Shown piece after piece: positions 35,021-43,634 of a DNA stretch of 64,000 nucleotides. How positions within the stretch are numbered: position 1 is the stretch's first letter; the number at the start of each line of letters is the position of its first letter. Source of the stretch: JACJYM01 sp965230495 (lineage in GTDB: Bacteria; Bacteroidota; Bacteroidia; Chitinophagales; Saprospiraceae). The notes under the pieces are model-generated. The model was not told the DNA's origin. It saw nothing but the letters and a program-made list of their open reading frames with translations, and made no database searches. The position numbers were made by a program, and so were the translations under genes. The stretch spans positions 2,852,001 through 2,916,000 of the forward strand of contig OZ246004.1 of assembly GCA_965230495.1 (NCBI GenBank). Reading direction: 5' to 3'.

Positions 35021-35665
35021 TTGGATAAAAAGCTAGGTATCATATTAACCATTCTATTAGTGCTGGTCTTAGATCAGGCCCTTAAGTTTTATATTAAAAC
35101 CAATATTCCTTATGGCAGTGGTTTTAATATCTTGGGTTTAGAATGGGCACGTATACATTTTATTGAAAACAAAGGCATGGCTTTTGGAATCTCATATGGC
35201 GGTATCTGGGGAAAGTATTTATTGAGCTGTTTTAGAATTGTTATGGTAGCGGTTCTCATATATATTCTCAAACGACTATACCAAGCAGGAGAGTCCTTTG
35301 GTCTTTTAATCTTTTTCTCCCTAATTATTGCCGGTGCCATTGGTAATATAATAGACAGTGCGTTTTATGGAATGCTATTCTCTGGTTCTTTCCATGGTAA
35401 TGTAGCCACATTTCTTCCAGCCGATGGAGGATATGCCCCTTTTCTTCAAGGAAAAGTTGTGGATATGTTGTATTTCCCACTTATAGACACAGAATGGCCT
35501 GATTGGGTGCCATATATTGGAGGAGATCGATTTTTATTCTTTAGACCCGTTTTTAATATTGCGGACTCCGCCATCTCCGTGGGTGTAGCAGGAATTTTAC
35601 TTTTTTACAGAAGCTTTTTTAAAGCAGAAAGTAAAAAGAAACAACTTTCTCAGGAAGAGGAGTAA
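35021..35665 (+). CDS. lspA: Lipoprotein signal peptidase (signal peptidase II)
   Basis: A 214-residue aspartyl protease of the inner membrane that cleaves prolipoproteins before the lipidated cysteine. It starts at TTG because an in-frame stop lies just upstream and no ATG is available. Conserved segments are LVLVLDQALKFYIK (N-terminal), FIENKGMAFG, GAIGNIIDSAFYG (catalytic D112) and FNIADSAISVG (catalytic D182). Four membrane segments are evident. A loop insert between the last two makes it longer than proteobacterial LspA, as is usual in this phylum. Several predicted lipoproteins in the window would be its substrates. Confidence 0.95.
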   Translation: MDKKLGIILTILLVLVLDQALKFYIKTNIPYGSGFNILGLEWARIHFIENKGMAFGISYGGIWGKYLLSCFRIVMVAVLIYILKRLYQAGESFGLLIFFSLIIAGAIGNIIDSAFYGMLFSGSFHGNVATFLPADGGYAPFLQGKVVDMLYFPLIDTEWPDWVPYIGGDRFLFFRPVFNIADSAISVGVAGILLFYRSFFKAESKKKQLSQEEE

Positions 35666-35852
35666 GTCTTAGTAGGTTAAAAAAAGTCATTACGTATAGG
35701 ATCACATTACGTTTATCTATAAAATGCTTTCGTTGAGCAACCTCTTTTAAACTTTGTTGTCATATTGATGTAATTGAAAAAGATAAGTTTTAGATGCTTA
35801 TCAAGTACAAATTCACCTATTTATAGACAATTATTAATTTAAAATCATAAGC

Positions 35853-38279
35853 ATGAGAAATAAGGCAATCATTTGTATATTGTTGTTATTCACAGGTGGT
35901 TTATTTGGTCAGGGTTATAACATTTCTGGCGAGTTAGTTGATGAAAATTCTTCTCCAGTAGAGTTTTCTAATGTCATATTATATGCTCCGGATTCGACTA
36001 TTCAGAAAGTAGAGACTACCGATGAAACAGGAAAATTTCAGTTTTATAATATTGAAAATGGTAATTACTATATACAAAGCAGTTTTATAGGATTTGAAGA
36101 CTTATCTATTCCTGATGTCATTGTAGCGGGAAAAGATTTGTCTCTCGGTACACATACTTTTTTATCTAATGGTATACAATTAGACGAAGCCGTAGTTACT
36201 GCTCAACGGTCAATGGTTGAGGTCAAAGCAGATAGAATGGTATTCAACGTTCAGGGAACTACCAACAGTGTAGGAGATAATGGATTAGAACTATTAAGAA
36301 AAGCCCCTGGCGTGTTAGTAGATAATAACAATAATATATCTGTATTAGGAAGAAGTGGCGTCATTGTGTACGTAGATGGTAAAAGGCTTCCCTTATCTGG
36401 TAACGAGCTCACTAACTATTTACAAAATCTTACCGCTGATCAGATAGATAGGATAGATATTATCAGTAATCCGGGTGCTAAATATGAAGCAGAGGGTAAT
36501 GCAGGTATAATAGATATCCGTCTCAAAAAAAATGAAAATCACGGATCCAATGGTACCGTATCCGCTACAATGTGGCAAGGAAGAAAGCTTAGAGGCAATA
36601 TCAATACTTCAGGTAATTATAAGAATGCAAAAGTCAATCTCTTTGGCAATGTAGGTTATAATAGGTGGAATGGTTGGAACCGCATGAATTTTGACAACTA
36701 TCAAAATTCTTTCATCCTTGTAGAGACCAACGATCAAAATCATCTCAATGACAACTTTAATTACAGGGCGGGAATGGATTATTATCTCGATGATAAAAAC
36801 ACCCTTGGAATATTAGTCTCAGGATGGACCGGTTCGGGTGGAATGGATGCGGAAAATAGAAGTGAAATATCTATGCAAAGTACTCCAAGCTTAGTTGATA
36901 GTATATTGGTCGCTACAAATACTTCTGACAAGAATTATCATAACAATTCTTTTAACATCAATTACGTATTCCGTAGTGAAGAAACTACGATCAATATCGA
37001 TGCCGATTACGCATTCTTTAGAAATGAAGAAGATTTCAATCAACCAAATACTTATTATGATGCAACAGAAACCAATATACTGTCAGTAGTCAACACGGCC
37101 ACAAATACTCCCGTTGACATTGATATAGCAACATTTAAAATAGACTATGAGGCTCCTTTGGCAGGAGGTAGTTTCGGTACAGGTATAAAACTGTCAAAAG
37201 TAATGACGGATAATACCTTCTTCTTTTATGATATTCCAAATAAAGATAGGGTAAGAAATAATGATCGATCAAATCGATTTGTTTATGACGAAAACGTATA
37301 TGCAGGATATGTAAACTTTGCAAGACAACTAAATCAAAAGACTAGTTTCTCTGCTGGATTGAGAGTTGAGCAAACAGATGCCATGGGAGATCTTACTGCT
37401 TTCAATCCTGACCTTAATGAAGACCCTGTTATTTTTGATTATGTGAGTTATTTCCCTTCGGTAGGATTAAGTTATAACTACAGGCCCGAACATTCTTTTA
37501 ATATTAATGTAGGAAGAAGAATCAACAGGCCCGATTACAATGTATTGAATCCATTTAGGACACAACTTAGTGAATTGTCCTTTGCTAAAGGAAATGCTTT
37601 TCTACGACCTGAGATTGTTAATAATGCAGAATTGGGTTATACATTAAAATATAGATACAACTTTAAATTGTCTTATAGTCGAACTACTGACCAGATTACT
37701 AGGTTAATAGGACCCGATGAAGATAATCCTAAGGCTGGTTTCATTAGTTGGGATAATCTAGCCGAGCAACATGTCTATTCTTTTAACGCCAGTTTACCAT
37801 TTCAAGTAAATGAATGGTGGAGTGCATATTTTAATGTCAGTGGATCATATATTGACAATCAAGCAGATTACGGTAACGGGGCAATAGTAGATGTACAGGC
37901 TTGGTCTTACAACATATTTACGCAAAATACATTCACGTTAGGTAAGGGATATCGAGGAGAAATATCAGGATGGTATTCTGGCCCAGGAGTATGGGGTGGT
38001 GTGTTTAGATATGATCCCAGTTACAGCTTAAATTTCGGTATCCAGAAGAAATTCATGAATAAGTTGAATGTTAAATTGAGTTTCCAAGATGTTACTTATC
38101 AAAGTGGATGGAGTGGATACTCTGAATTCAACGGATTACGAGGAGAAGGGAACGGCAATTGGGACAGTAGAGGTGCTGCGTTAAGCCTTACCTATGACTT
38201 TGGTAATAAAAAGGTAAAATCCCGAAACAGAAAGACAGGAATAGAAGATGAAAGTAGCAGGGTAAGCAGTGATAATTAA
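35853..38279 (+). CDS. Outer-membrane beta-barrel receptor with CarboxypepD_reg-like domain
   Basis: An 808-residue exported protein. After the signal peptide (ending LFGQ), residues about 20-100 form a carboxypeptidase-regulatory-like beta domain (NISGELVDENSSPVEFSNVILYAPDS). A plug-like stretch follows (LELLRKAPGVLVDNNNNISVLGRSGVIVYVDGKRL, DQIDRIDIISNPGAKYEAEGNAGIIDI). The rest is barrel strands of the outer-membrane beta-barrel family 3 (OMP_b-brl_3), a TonB-receptor relative common in this phylum. No SusD partner is adjacent. The substrate is unknown. Confidence 0.9.
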   Translation: MRNKAIICILLLFTGGLFGQGYNISGELVDENSSPVEFSNVILYAPDSTIQKVETTDETGKFQFYNIENGNYYIQSSFIGFEDLSIPDVIVAGKDLSLGTHTFLSNGIQLDEAVVTAQRSMVEVKADRMVFNVQGTTNSVGDNGLELLRKAPGVLVDNNNNISVLGRSGVIVYVDGKRLPLSGNELTNYLQNLTADQIDRIDIISNPGAKYEAEGNAGIIDIRLKKNENHGSNGTVSATMWQGRKLRGNINTSGNYKNAKVNLFGNVGYNRWNGWNRMNFDNYQNSFILVETNDQNHLNDNFNYRAGMDYYLDDKNTLGILVSGWTGSGGMDAENRSEISMQSTPSLVDSILVATNTSDKNYHNNSFNINYVFRSEETTINIDADYAFFRNEEDFNQPNTYYDATETNILSVVNTATNTPVDIDIATFKIDYEAPLAGGSFGTGIKLSKVMTDNTFFFYDIPNKDRVRNNDRSNRFVYDENVYAGYVNFARQLNQKTSFSAGLRVEQTDAMGDLTAFNPDLNEDPVIFDYVSYFPSVGLSYNYRPEHSFNINVGRRINRPDYNVLNPFRTQLSELSFAKGNAFLRPEIVNNAELGYTLKYRYNFKLSYSRTTDQITRLIGPDEDNPKAGFISWDNLAEQHVYSFNASLPFQVNEWWSAYFNVSGSYIDNQADYGNGAIVDVQAWSYNIFTQNTFTLGKGYRGEISGWYSGPGVWGGVFRYDPSYSLNFGIQKKFMNKLNVKLSFQDVTYQSGWSGYSEFNGLRGEGNGNWDSRGAALSLTYDFGNKKVKSRNRKTGIEDESSRVSSDN

Positions 38280-38326
38280 TATGGTTTGTTTATAAATTTG
38301 GTGATTTGATTGTTAAATCAAGTTGA

Positions 38327-38358
38327 TGGCCCGATAGTCTGTGTCGGGTCATTTTTTT
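38327..38358 (+). terminator. Terminator after the barrel receptor gene
   Basis: TGGCCCGA (38327-38334) pairs with TCGGGTCA (38344-38351) with one G-T, followed by seven T. Confidence 0.75.
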
Positions 38359-38419
38359 ATCAAAGTCATTCTAAAACTGGATACCATGGTAAGGAATATT
38401 TTGTGTATATTTAATACAA

Positions 38420-39109
38420 ATGAATGTAGAACAGAATATAAAGATTGCCGTCGATGCTGTTGTTTTCGGCTATGAAGCAAACAAACTAAAGATTCTTTTG
38501 ATTCAAAGAAAATTTGGTAAACAAAAAAATCAATGGGCTCTACCGGGAGGCTTCGTTCAAAATACAGAATCGCTAGATCAAGCTGTAGTTAGAGAACTTT
38601 TTGAGGAAACAGGAGTTAAGGCTAATTATCTGGAACAACTTTATACTTTTGGAGATGTTAACAGAGATAGCCGTAGAAGAATAGTTTCTGTATCATATTT
38701 AGCACTATTAAATCCAAGAAATTTTATTCTTAATGCTGCTACTGATGCTCAAGATGCCATGTGGTTCGACATAGCAGATTATCCTAGTCTAGCATTTGAT
38801 CACGAACAAATTCTAAACACAGGGTTGAAACGACTTAGAGGTAAAATAAATTACCAACCTATTGGCTTTGAGCTTTTGGAAAAAGAATTTCCCTTTTCAG
38901 ATATTGAAAACCTATATCAAACAATTCTAGGTAAAAAAATTGATCGCAGAAATTTTAGAAAAAAACTCTTGAGTTTTGGTTTTTTGATTGAAACCGAAAA
39001 AATTATGAAAAAAAATAGCGGGCGTCCGGCTAAATTATTTCAATTTAACAAATTGAAGTACAGAGAATTAGAGAAAAATGGCATTTATTTTGAAATAAAG
39101 TTTGCGTAA
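38420..39109 (+). CDS. nrtR: NrtR-type Nudix transcriptional regulator of NAD metabolism
   Basis: A 229-residue protein with an N-terminal Nudix fold (about residues 1-140) and a C-terminal winged helix (FRKKLLSFGFLIET, then GRPAKLFQF), the NrtR architecture. NrtR proteins repress NAD biosynthesis and salvage genes and are released by ADP-ribose. The Nudix box GGFVQNTESLDQAVVRELFE is intact (GX5E, then REL), so catalytic activity may be retained. Its stop codon lies inside the first of two TGCGTA/TACGCA palindromes that flank the promoter of the next gene. NAD salvage genes follow. Confidence 0.88.
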   Translation: MNVEQNIKIAVDAVVFGYEANKLKILLIQRKFGKQKNQWALPGGFVQNTESLDQAVVRELFEETGVKANYLEQLYTFGDVNRDSRRRIVSVSYLALLNPRNFILNAATDAQDAMWFDIADYPSLAFDHEQILNTGLKRLRGKINYQPIGFELLEKEFPFSDIENLYQTILGKKIDRRNFRKKLLSFGFLIETEKIMKKNSGRPAKLFQFNKLKYRELEKNGIYFEIKFA

Positions 39110-39120
39110 ATATTACGCAA
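39102..39120. promoter_or_regulatory. NrtR-like operator 1
   Basis: TTGCGTAA-ATA-TTACGCAA is a perfect 8+3+8 palindrome. It ends five bases upstream of the -33 box of the prs promoter and overlaps the nrtR stop codon. Confidence 0.7.
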
Positions 39121-39125
39121 TATTT

Positions 39126-39156
39126 TTTGTGAAAAACATTTAGCCACATATATTTG
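39126..39156 (+). promoter_or_regulatory. Promoter of the NAD salvage operon
   Basis: TTTG at 39126-39129 and TATATTTG at 39149-39156 with a 19-base gap match the Bacteroidota consensus. The two NrtR-like palindromes bracket it, and the second overlaps the -7 box. Confidence 0.65.
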
Positions 39157-39171
39157 CGTAAAAAATACGCA
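39155..39171. promoter_or_regulatory. NrtR-like operator 2
   Basis: TGCGTA-AAAAA-TACGCA, a 6+5+6 palindrome centred 52 bases from operator 1. It covers the end of the -7 box and stops two bases before the prs start codon, so a bound repressor would block transcription initiation. Confidence 0.7.
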
Positions 39172-39173
39172 TA

Positions 39174-40013
39174 ATGTTTTTAAACCTCGACAAAGAATTT
39201 ACCCCGTATGGCTCTGGAGACGAAATCGAATTTGACTATTTTACTTTTTCAGGTGGAGAACCACATATAAGGATAAAATCTAATCTTGACAAAGTAACTC
39301 ATGTATACATTTCTCACCGAATTAAATCGTTTAATGACCTTGGCATTTTGCTTCTAGCTACAAATGCATTAAAAAATCTAGGCGTTAAAAAAATTAACCT
39401 ATTCCTACCATATTTTCCCGCAGCAAGACAAGATAGACTAATGGTGAAAGGTGAAGCTCTTTCCGTAAAAGTCTACTCCGAATTAATTAACAGTCAAAAC
39501 TTCTCTTCCGTAGGTATACTTGACCCCCACTCTGAAGTAACTCCGGCATTACTTAATAATTGCCATGTAATAGAAAACCACAAATTCATTAAAACGGTAA
39601 CCGAACAATTACCCAAAGATCTTCTTTTGGTTTCTCCTGATGGAGGTGCTTTGAAAAAAATATATAAACTGGCCAGCTATTTAGAAGACTATCAAGTTAT
39701 TGAATGTTCCAAAACCAGAAATGTAAAAACTGGAGAATTAACTGCATTTAATATATACTCCGAAGATCTTTGCAATAAAGACTGTCTTATAGTAGATGAC
39801 ATATGTGATGGTGGAGGAACCTTTTTAGGTTTGGCAAAAAAACTTAAAGAGAAAAATGCCGGACAATTATATTTGGCAATAAGCCATGGAATCTTTAGTA
39901 AAGGATTTGATCAATTAAAACAACACTTTGAAATCATCTTCTGCACCGATTCCTTCCAGTCGATAGAAAATAAACCATATCTAAAGCAGATAAAACTAAA
40001 GCTCGAGAAATGA
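39174..40013 (+). CDS. prs: Ribose-phosphate pyrophosphokinase (PRPP synthetase), divergent
   Basis: A 279-residue PRPP synthetase-fold protein, somewhat shorter than the typical 310. KINLFLPYFPAARQDRLMVKGEALSVKVYSELI corresponds to the ATP-binding flexible-loop region, with PAARQDR in place of the usual YARQDR. DDICDGGGTFLGLAKKL is the PRPP-binding loop. PRPP is the co-substrate of nicotinamide phosphoribosyltransferase, encoded three genes downstream, so this looks like a dedicated supply enzyme. It overlaps kptA by 4 bases and sits directly behind the NrtR-like operators. Confidence 0.88.
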   Translation: MFLNLDKEFTPYGSGDEIEFDYFTFSGGEPHIRIKSNLDKVTHVYISHRIKSFNDLGILLLATNALKNLGVKKINLFLPYFPAARQDRLMVKGEALSVKVYSELINSQNFSSVGILDPHSEVTPALLNNCHVIENHKFIKTVTEQLPKDLLLVSPDGGALKKIYKLASYLEDYQVIECSKTRNVKTGELTAFNIYSEDLCNKDCLIVDDICDGGGTFLGLAKKLKEKNAGQLYLAISHGIFSKGFDQLKQHFEIIFCTDSFQSIENKPYLKQIKLKLEK

Positions 40014-40555
40014 ACGAAAAAAGAAAAAAATATATAAGCAAATTTCTTAGTCTTGTATTGAGGCACAAACCGGAAATAATAAATTTAAACCTGGATAAAA
40101 ATGGATGGGGTAATGTTAATGACCTCCTTCTGAACAAAAAGTTAAGCTTTACATATGAAGAACTTATCGAGGTAGTAAATACAAATGATAAGCAAAGGTT
40201 TTCATTCAATGACGACAAATCAAGGATAAGAGCAAATCAAGGACATTCTATTAATGAACTGGATTTAGAATTAGAAAAGACTTCCCCTCCTGAATATCTG
40301 TTCCATGGAACAGTACTTAAATTTATCCCTGCTATTAGAGAAAAAGGACTGCTTAAAATGAATAGACAACATGTTCATTTAAGTAAAGATATTGCAACTG
40401 CGACCAAAGTAGGTATCAGAAGAGGGAAACCCATAATACTACAAATCCGAGCGAAAGAATTGGAGGAGAATGGCCATATTTTTTATTTATCCAAAAATAA
40501 AGTATGGTTAACAGATAATGTGCCTCCTGAATATATCAATTTCAAAAACTTGTGA
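40010..40555 (+). CDS. kptA: RNA 2'-phosphotransferase (KptA/Tpt1)
   Basis: A 181-residue Tpt1-family enzyme. It removes an internal RNA 2'-phosphate using NAD+, releasing nicotinamide and ADP-ribose cyclic phosphate. Motifs seen are SKFLSLVLRHKPEIINLNLD, GW near residue 39 and RFSFN. The C-terminal ADP-ribosyltransferase-like half has LFHGTVLKFIPAIREKGLL and HVHLSKD. The NAD+ consumed yields nicotinamide, the substrate of the operon's NAMPT, so the enzyme fits a recycling unit. It overlaps both neighbours by 4 bases (ATGA-type junctions), implying tight coupling. Confidence 0.92.
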   Translation: MNEKRKKYISKFLSLVLRHKPEIINLNLDKNGWGNVNDLLLNKKLSFTYEELIEVVNTNDKQRFSFNDDKSRIRANQGHSINELDLELEKTSPPEYLFHGTVLKFIPAIREKGLLKMNRQHVHLSKDIATATKVGIRRGKPIILQIRAKELEENGHIFYLSKNKVWLTDNVPPEYINFKNL

Positions 40556-41301
40556 TGAAGAAAACATTTGTTATAGGAGATATCCATGGTGGATTAAAAG
40601 CCATTCCACAAATTCTTGAAAGGGCAAACGTAGCTAAAAAAGATGTGCTAATTTTTCTTGGAGATTATGTTGATGGTTGGAGTCAATCCGCTGAAACCAT
40701 AAATTACCTTATTGAATTATCCAGTAATTATAGTTGTATTTTTATAAAAGGCAATCACGATATTTCTTGTGAAAATTGGTTGAAAAATTCTATAATTGAT
40801 CACAACTGGTTAATCCATGGAGGTCAACAGACTATAAAAAGTTATCGTAAACTGTCGAGTAAAGAAAAGCTGGATCACATTGACTTCTTTGAGAAAATGA
40901 TCCCGTATTACATTGACAATAAAAATCGCCTATTCATTCATGCAGGCTTTACATCTATGAAAGGGCCTGAACAGGAATTTTATAGTTCTAACTACACTTG
41001 GGATAGAACATTATGGGAAATGGCCTTATCAACCGATCCAAAATTGGTAAAAACATCTACTTTATTTCCAAAACGACTTCTGCTATTCAAAGAAATTTTT
41101 ATTGGACATACTCCTACCATTCATTTTGGTAAAGAAACTCCAATGCAAGGAAGAAATGTATGGAATATAGATACTGGTGCTGCCTTTACAGGAAGGTTGT
41201 CTATAATGGATGTTGACAGCAAAGACTTTTGGCAAAGCGACAAACTAATGATGTTATATCCTAATGAATCAGGAAGAAACAAACACATTGTAAACGAATA
41301 A
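40552..41301 (+). CDS. PPP-type metallophosphoesterase
   Basis: A 249-residue calcineurin-like phosphoesterase. Metal-binding motifs are GDIHGG (about residues 8-13), GDYVDGW (about 38-44), GNHDIS (about 69-74), a His in IHAGF and GHTP (about 186). This layout matches the PPP/ApaH-PrpE group, which acts on phosphoproteins or dinucleoside polyphosphates. In this operon a nucleotide substrate linked to NAD or Appr>p metabolism is tempting but unproven. Its start overlaps the kptA stop. Confidence 0.88.
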   Translation: MMKKTFVIGDIHGGLKAIPQILERANVAKKDVLIFLGDYVDGWSQSAETINYLIELSSNYSCIFIKGNHDISCENWLKNSIIDHNWLIHGGQQTIKSYRKLSSKEKLDHIDFFEKMIPYYIDNKNRLFIHAGFTSMKGPEQEFYSSNYTWDRTLWEMALSTDPKLVKTSTLFPKRLLLFKEIFIGHTPTIHFGKETPMQGRNVWNIDTGAAFTGRLSIMDVDSKDFWQSDKLMMLYPNESGRNKHIVNE

Positions 41302-41336
41302 ACTAAAACATTTTAAAACAATAAAAAATACTAATT

Positions 41337-42800
41337 ATGAACCCTTTATTATTTACAGATGGATATAAAGTAGACCATAGAAGGCAATATCCGATCGACA
41401 CAACCCTAGTATATTCTAATTGGACTCCTAGGAGAAGCAGGATATCTGGCGTTGAAAAAGTTGTTTTTTTTGGCTTGCAATATTTTATAAAAAAATATAT
41501 GATAGAAGATTTTCAAAACAATTTTTTTAACCAACCAAAAGACCTGATTTGTACTAAATACAGTAGACGGATTAATAACTATCTAGGTGATAACGCAGTT
41601 GGAATCCAACATATTGAACAACTACATGATCTAGGTTATATCCCTATGGTAATTAAAGCATTGCCAGAAGGAGCCACCGTACCGATTAGAATTCCAATGT
41701 TTACCATTTATAACACGAAACCTGAGTTTTTCTGGTTGACGAATTATTTTGAAACACTATTGTCCTCAATTATTTGGATGCCCTGTAATTCTGCTACAAT
41801 CGCTCTTCAATATCGATTGATCTTAGATAAGTATGCTGAAGAGACTTCCTCTATTCCAGAATTCGTAGACTGGCAAGGTCATGATTTTTCAATGAGGGGA
41901 ATGCCAGGCTTGGAGGCTGCTTTATTGAGTGCTTCGGGACATCTATTAAGTTTTACCGGAACGGACACCATTCCTGCTATTGATTTTTTGGAATCTTATT
42001 ATAACGCGAATTCCGATAAGGAACTAATAGGTGGTTCAGTTGCTGCCACAGAACATTCTGTTATGTCAATGGGAACTAATGCTGGTGAACAAGAAACCTT
42101 TAAAAGATTGATTACAGAAGTATATCCAAAAGGTATTGTTTCTATAGTATCAGATACCTGGGATCTTTGGAAAGTTATAACTGAATACCTACCTAATCTA
42201 AAAGACGAAGTTTTAAGTCGTGAAGGCAAAGTAGTAATACGGCCAGATAGCGGGGATCCCGTAGATATTATTTGCGGGGATCCTAATGGAAAAACTTTAG
42301 AAGAGAAAAAGGGTGTAATAGAATTACTTTGGGAAATATTTGGTGGTAATATCAATAATAAGGGATATAGAGAATTAAATAGTCATATTGGAGCCATATA
42401 TGGGGATAGTATTACCATAGAAAGAGCTGAACAAATCTGTACTCGTCTAAAAGAAAAGGGTTATGCCTCTACTAATGTCGTACTTGGTATTGGTTCTTTT
42501 ACCTACCAATATAATACGAGAGATACTTTTGGTTTTGCAATGAAAGCAACCTATGGTGAAGTGAGAGGACAGGGTAGAGAAATCTATAAGGACCCCATTA
42601 CAGATGATGGTACAAAAAAATCTTCAAAAGGTCTTCTTAAAGTGGTTCGTGAAAATGGGGAGTATATATTATACGATCAGGTGTCCTGGAAAGAAGAAAG
42701 TGAAGGTGAATTGGTTGAAGTGTTTAGAGATGGTAAAATTTTGGTAGACCAAAGTCTAAAGCAAATAAGGTCAAGAATTCTATCCAGTATTGAAAAGTAA
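41337..42800 (+). CDS. nadV: Nicotinamide phosphoribosyltransferase (NAMPT/NadV)
   Basis: A 487-residue NAMPT that makes nicotinamide mononucleotide from nicotinamide and PRPP, the first step of the amidated NAD salvage route. Signatures are LFTDGYKVDHRRQYP at the N-terminus, WQGHDFSMRGMPGLEAA (about 183), SDTWDLWKV (about 275), IRPDSGDPVDI (about 300) and GIGSFTYQYNTRDTFGFAMKAT (about 385). The length is typical. PRPP synthetase is encoded in the same operon. No NMN adenylyltransferase is nearby. An intrinsic terminator follows. Confidence 0.95.
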   Translation: MNPLLFTDGYKVDHRRQYPIDTTLVYSNWTPRRSRISGVEKVVFFGLQYFIKKYMIEDFQNNFFNQPKDLICTKYSRRINNYLGDNAVGIQHIEQLHDLGYIPMVIKALPEGATVPIRIPMFTIYNTKPEFFWLTNYFETLLSSIIWMPCNSATIALQYRLILDKYAEETSSIPEFVDWQGHDFSMRGMPGLEAALLSASGHLLSFTGTDTIPAIDFLESYYNANSDKELIGGSVAATEHSVMSMGTNAGEQETFKRLITEVYPKGIVSIVSDTWDLWKVITEYLPNLKDEVLSREGKVVIRPDSGDPVDIICGDPNGKTLEEKKGVIELLWEIFGGNINNKGYRELNSHIGAIYGDSITIERAEQICTRLKEKGYASTNVVLGIGSFTYQYNTRDTFGFAMKATYGEVRGQGREIYKDPITDDGTKKSSKGLLKVVRENGEYILYDQVSWKEESEGELVEVFRDGKILVDQSLKQIRSRILSSIEK

Positions 42801-42847
42801 TTTACCCTGTTATTTATTTAACCCTCTACACATTGAATATATTCATG

Positions 42848-42875
42848 AGGTCCGATTTCCATATCGGACCTTTTT
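42848..42875 (+). terminator. Terminator of the NAD salvage operon
   Basis: AGGTCCGAT (42848-42856) and ATCGGACCT (42863-42871), loop TTCCAT, then a T-run: a perfect 9-bp stem. Confidence 0.85.
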
Positions 42876-42952
42876 AATTCCATCAAATGAAAAGAGCATA
42901 AAAAATCCTTTGCATACTAACACCTGGAATGACAATTAAAAGTAAATAACAC

Positions 42953-43411
42953 ATGAAAGAAACGATACGATACGGAATAGTAGGCTACAGCAAAGATCAT
43001 TTTGATAAAAATATTGCTTATGGAATTTTAAATACTGTATTTCAAGAAATTAAAGATTCTAATCCAAAAACTATAATAGAAATAGTGAGTGGCTATACAA
43101 ACTCTGGTATTCCAAAAATAGCATATGAATTATCCAAGGAATATGGATTTTTGACTGTAGGTTTTTCAGCTCAACAAGCTCTTCAGGTTAAAAGTGGTAC
43201 TTATCCTGTTGATAAAGTAATCATTGTTGGAGAAAAGTTCGGTGATGAATCTGAGGCATTTGTAAAGTATATTGACAAATTAATTAGAATTGGAGGAGGT
43301 CAACAAAGTAGACATGAAACCGTATTATTCAAAGGGTATAATTCCGGTAAATCATTGTCTACAATTCTAAAAGAGTTTGAGATCGATAGTTTCATAAAAC
43401 ACCCTAAATGA
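42953..43411 (+). CDS. Conserved hypothetical, Rossmann/SLOG-like
   Basis: A 152-residue cytoplasmic protein. RYGIVGYSKDHFDKNIAYGIL, then EIVSGYTNSGIPKIAYELSKEYGFLTVGFSA, resembles the alternating strand-helix pattern and GxxxSGxP turn of SLOG/LOG-type nucleotide-binding folds. A later VIIVGEKFGDESEAF strand and an IRIGGGQQS loop fit the same idea. It follows the NAD salvage operon but lies beyond its terminator, so a link to NAD or ADP-ribose is only suggested by position. Confidence 0.6.
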   Translation: MKETIRYGIVGYSKDHFDKNIAYGILNTVFQEIKDSNPKTIIEIVSGYTNSGIPKIAYELSKEYGFLTVGFSAQQALQVKSGTYPVDKVIIVGEKFGDESEAFVKYIDKLIRIGGGQQSRHETVLFKGYNSGKSLSTILKEFEIDSFIKHPK

Positions 43412-43634
43412 TAATTATTTATCTGCGTCTTAACTATAAGAATCATATTTATATCGAACTATTTTTTGTTACCCAATCTTATCACTTCACACGATTATTA
43501 AATTCAAAATAGAAACAGACCGGTAGGGTAAATTCTCTTTAAACTGTCATCTTATTGGATCATACAGATAGTCTATCCAATTATTATTCACCAGAAAAGG
43601 CAATGATTCTAGCCTTTTCAAAAAATTTACGTCA

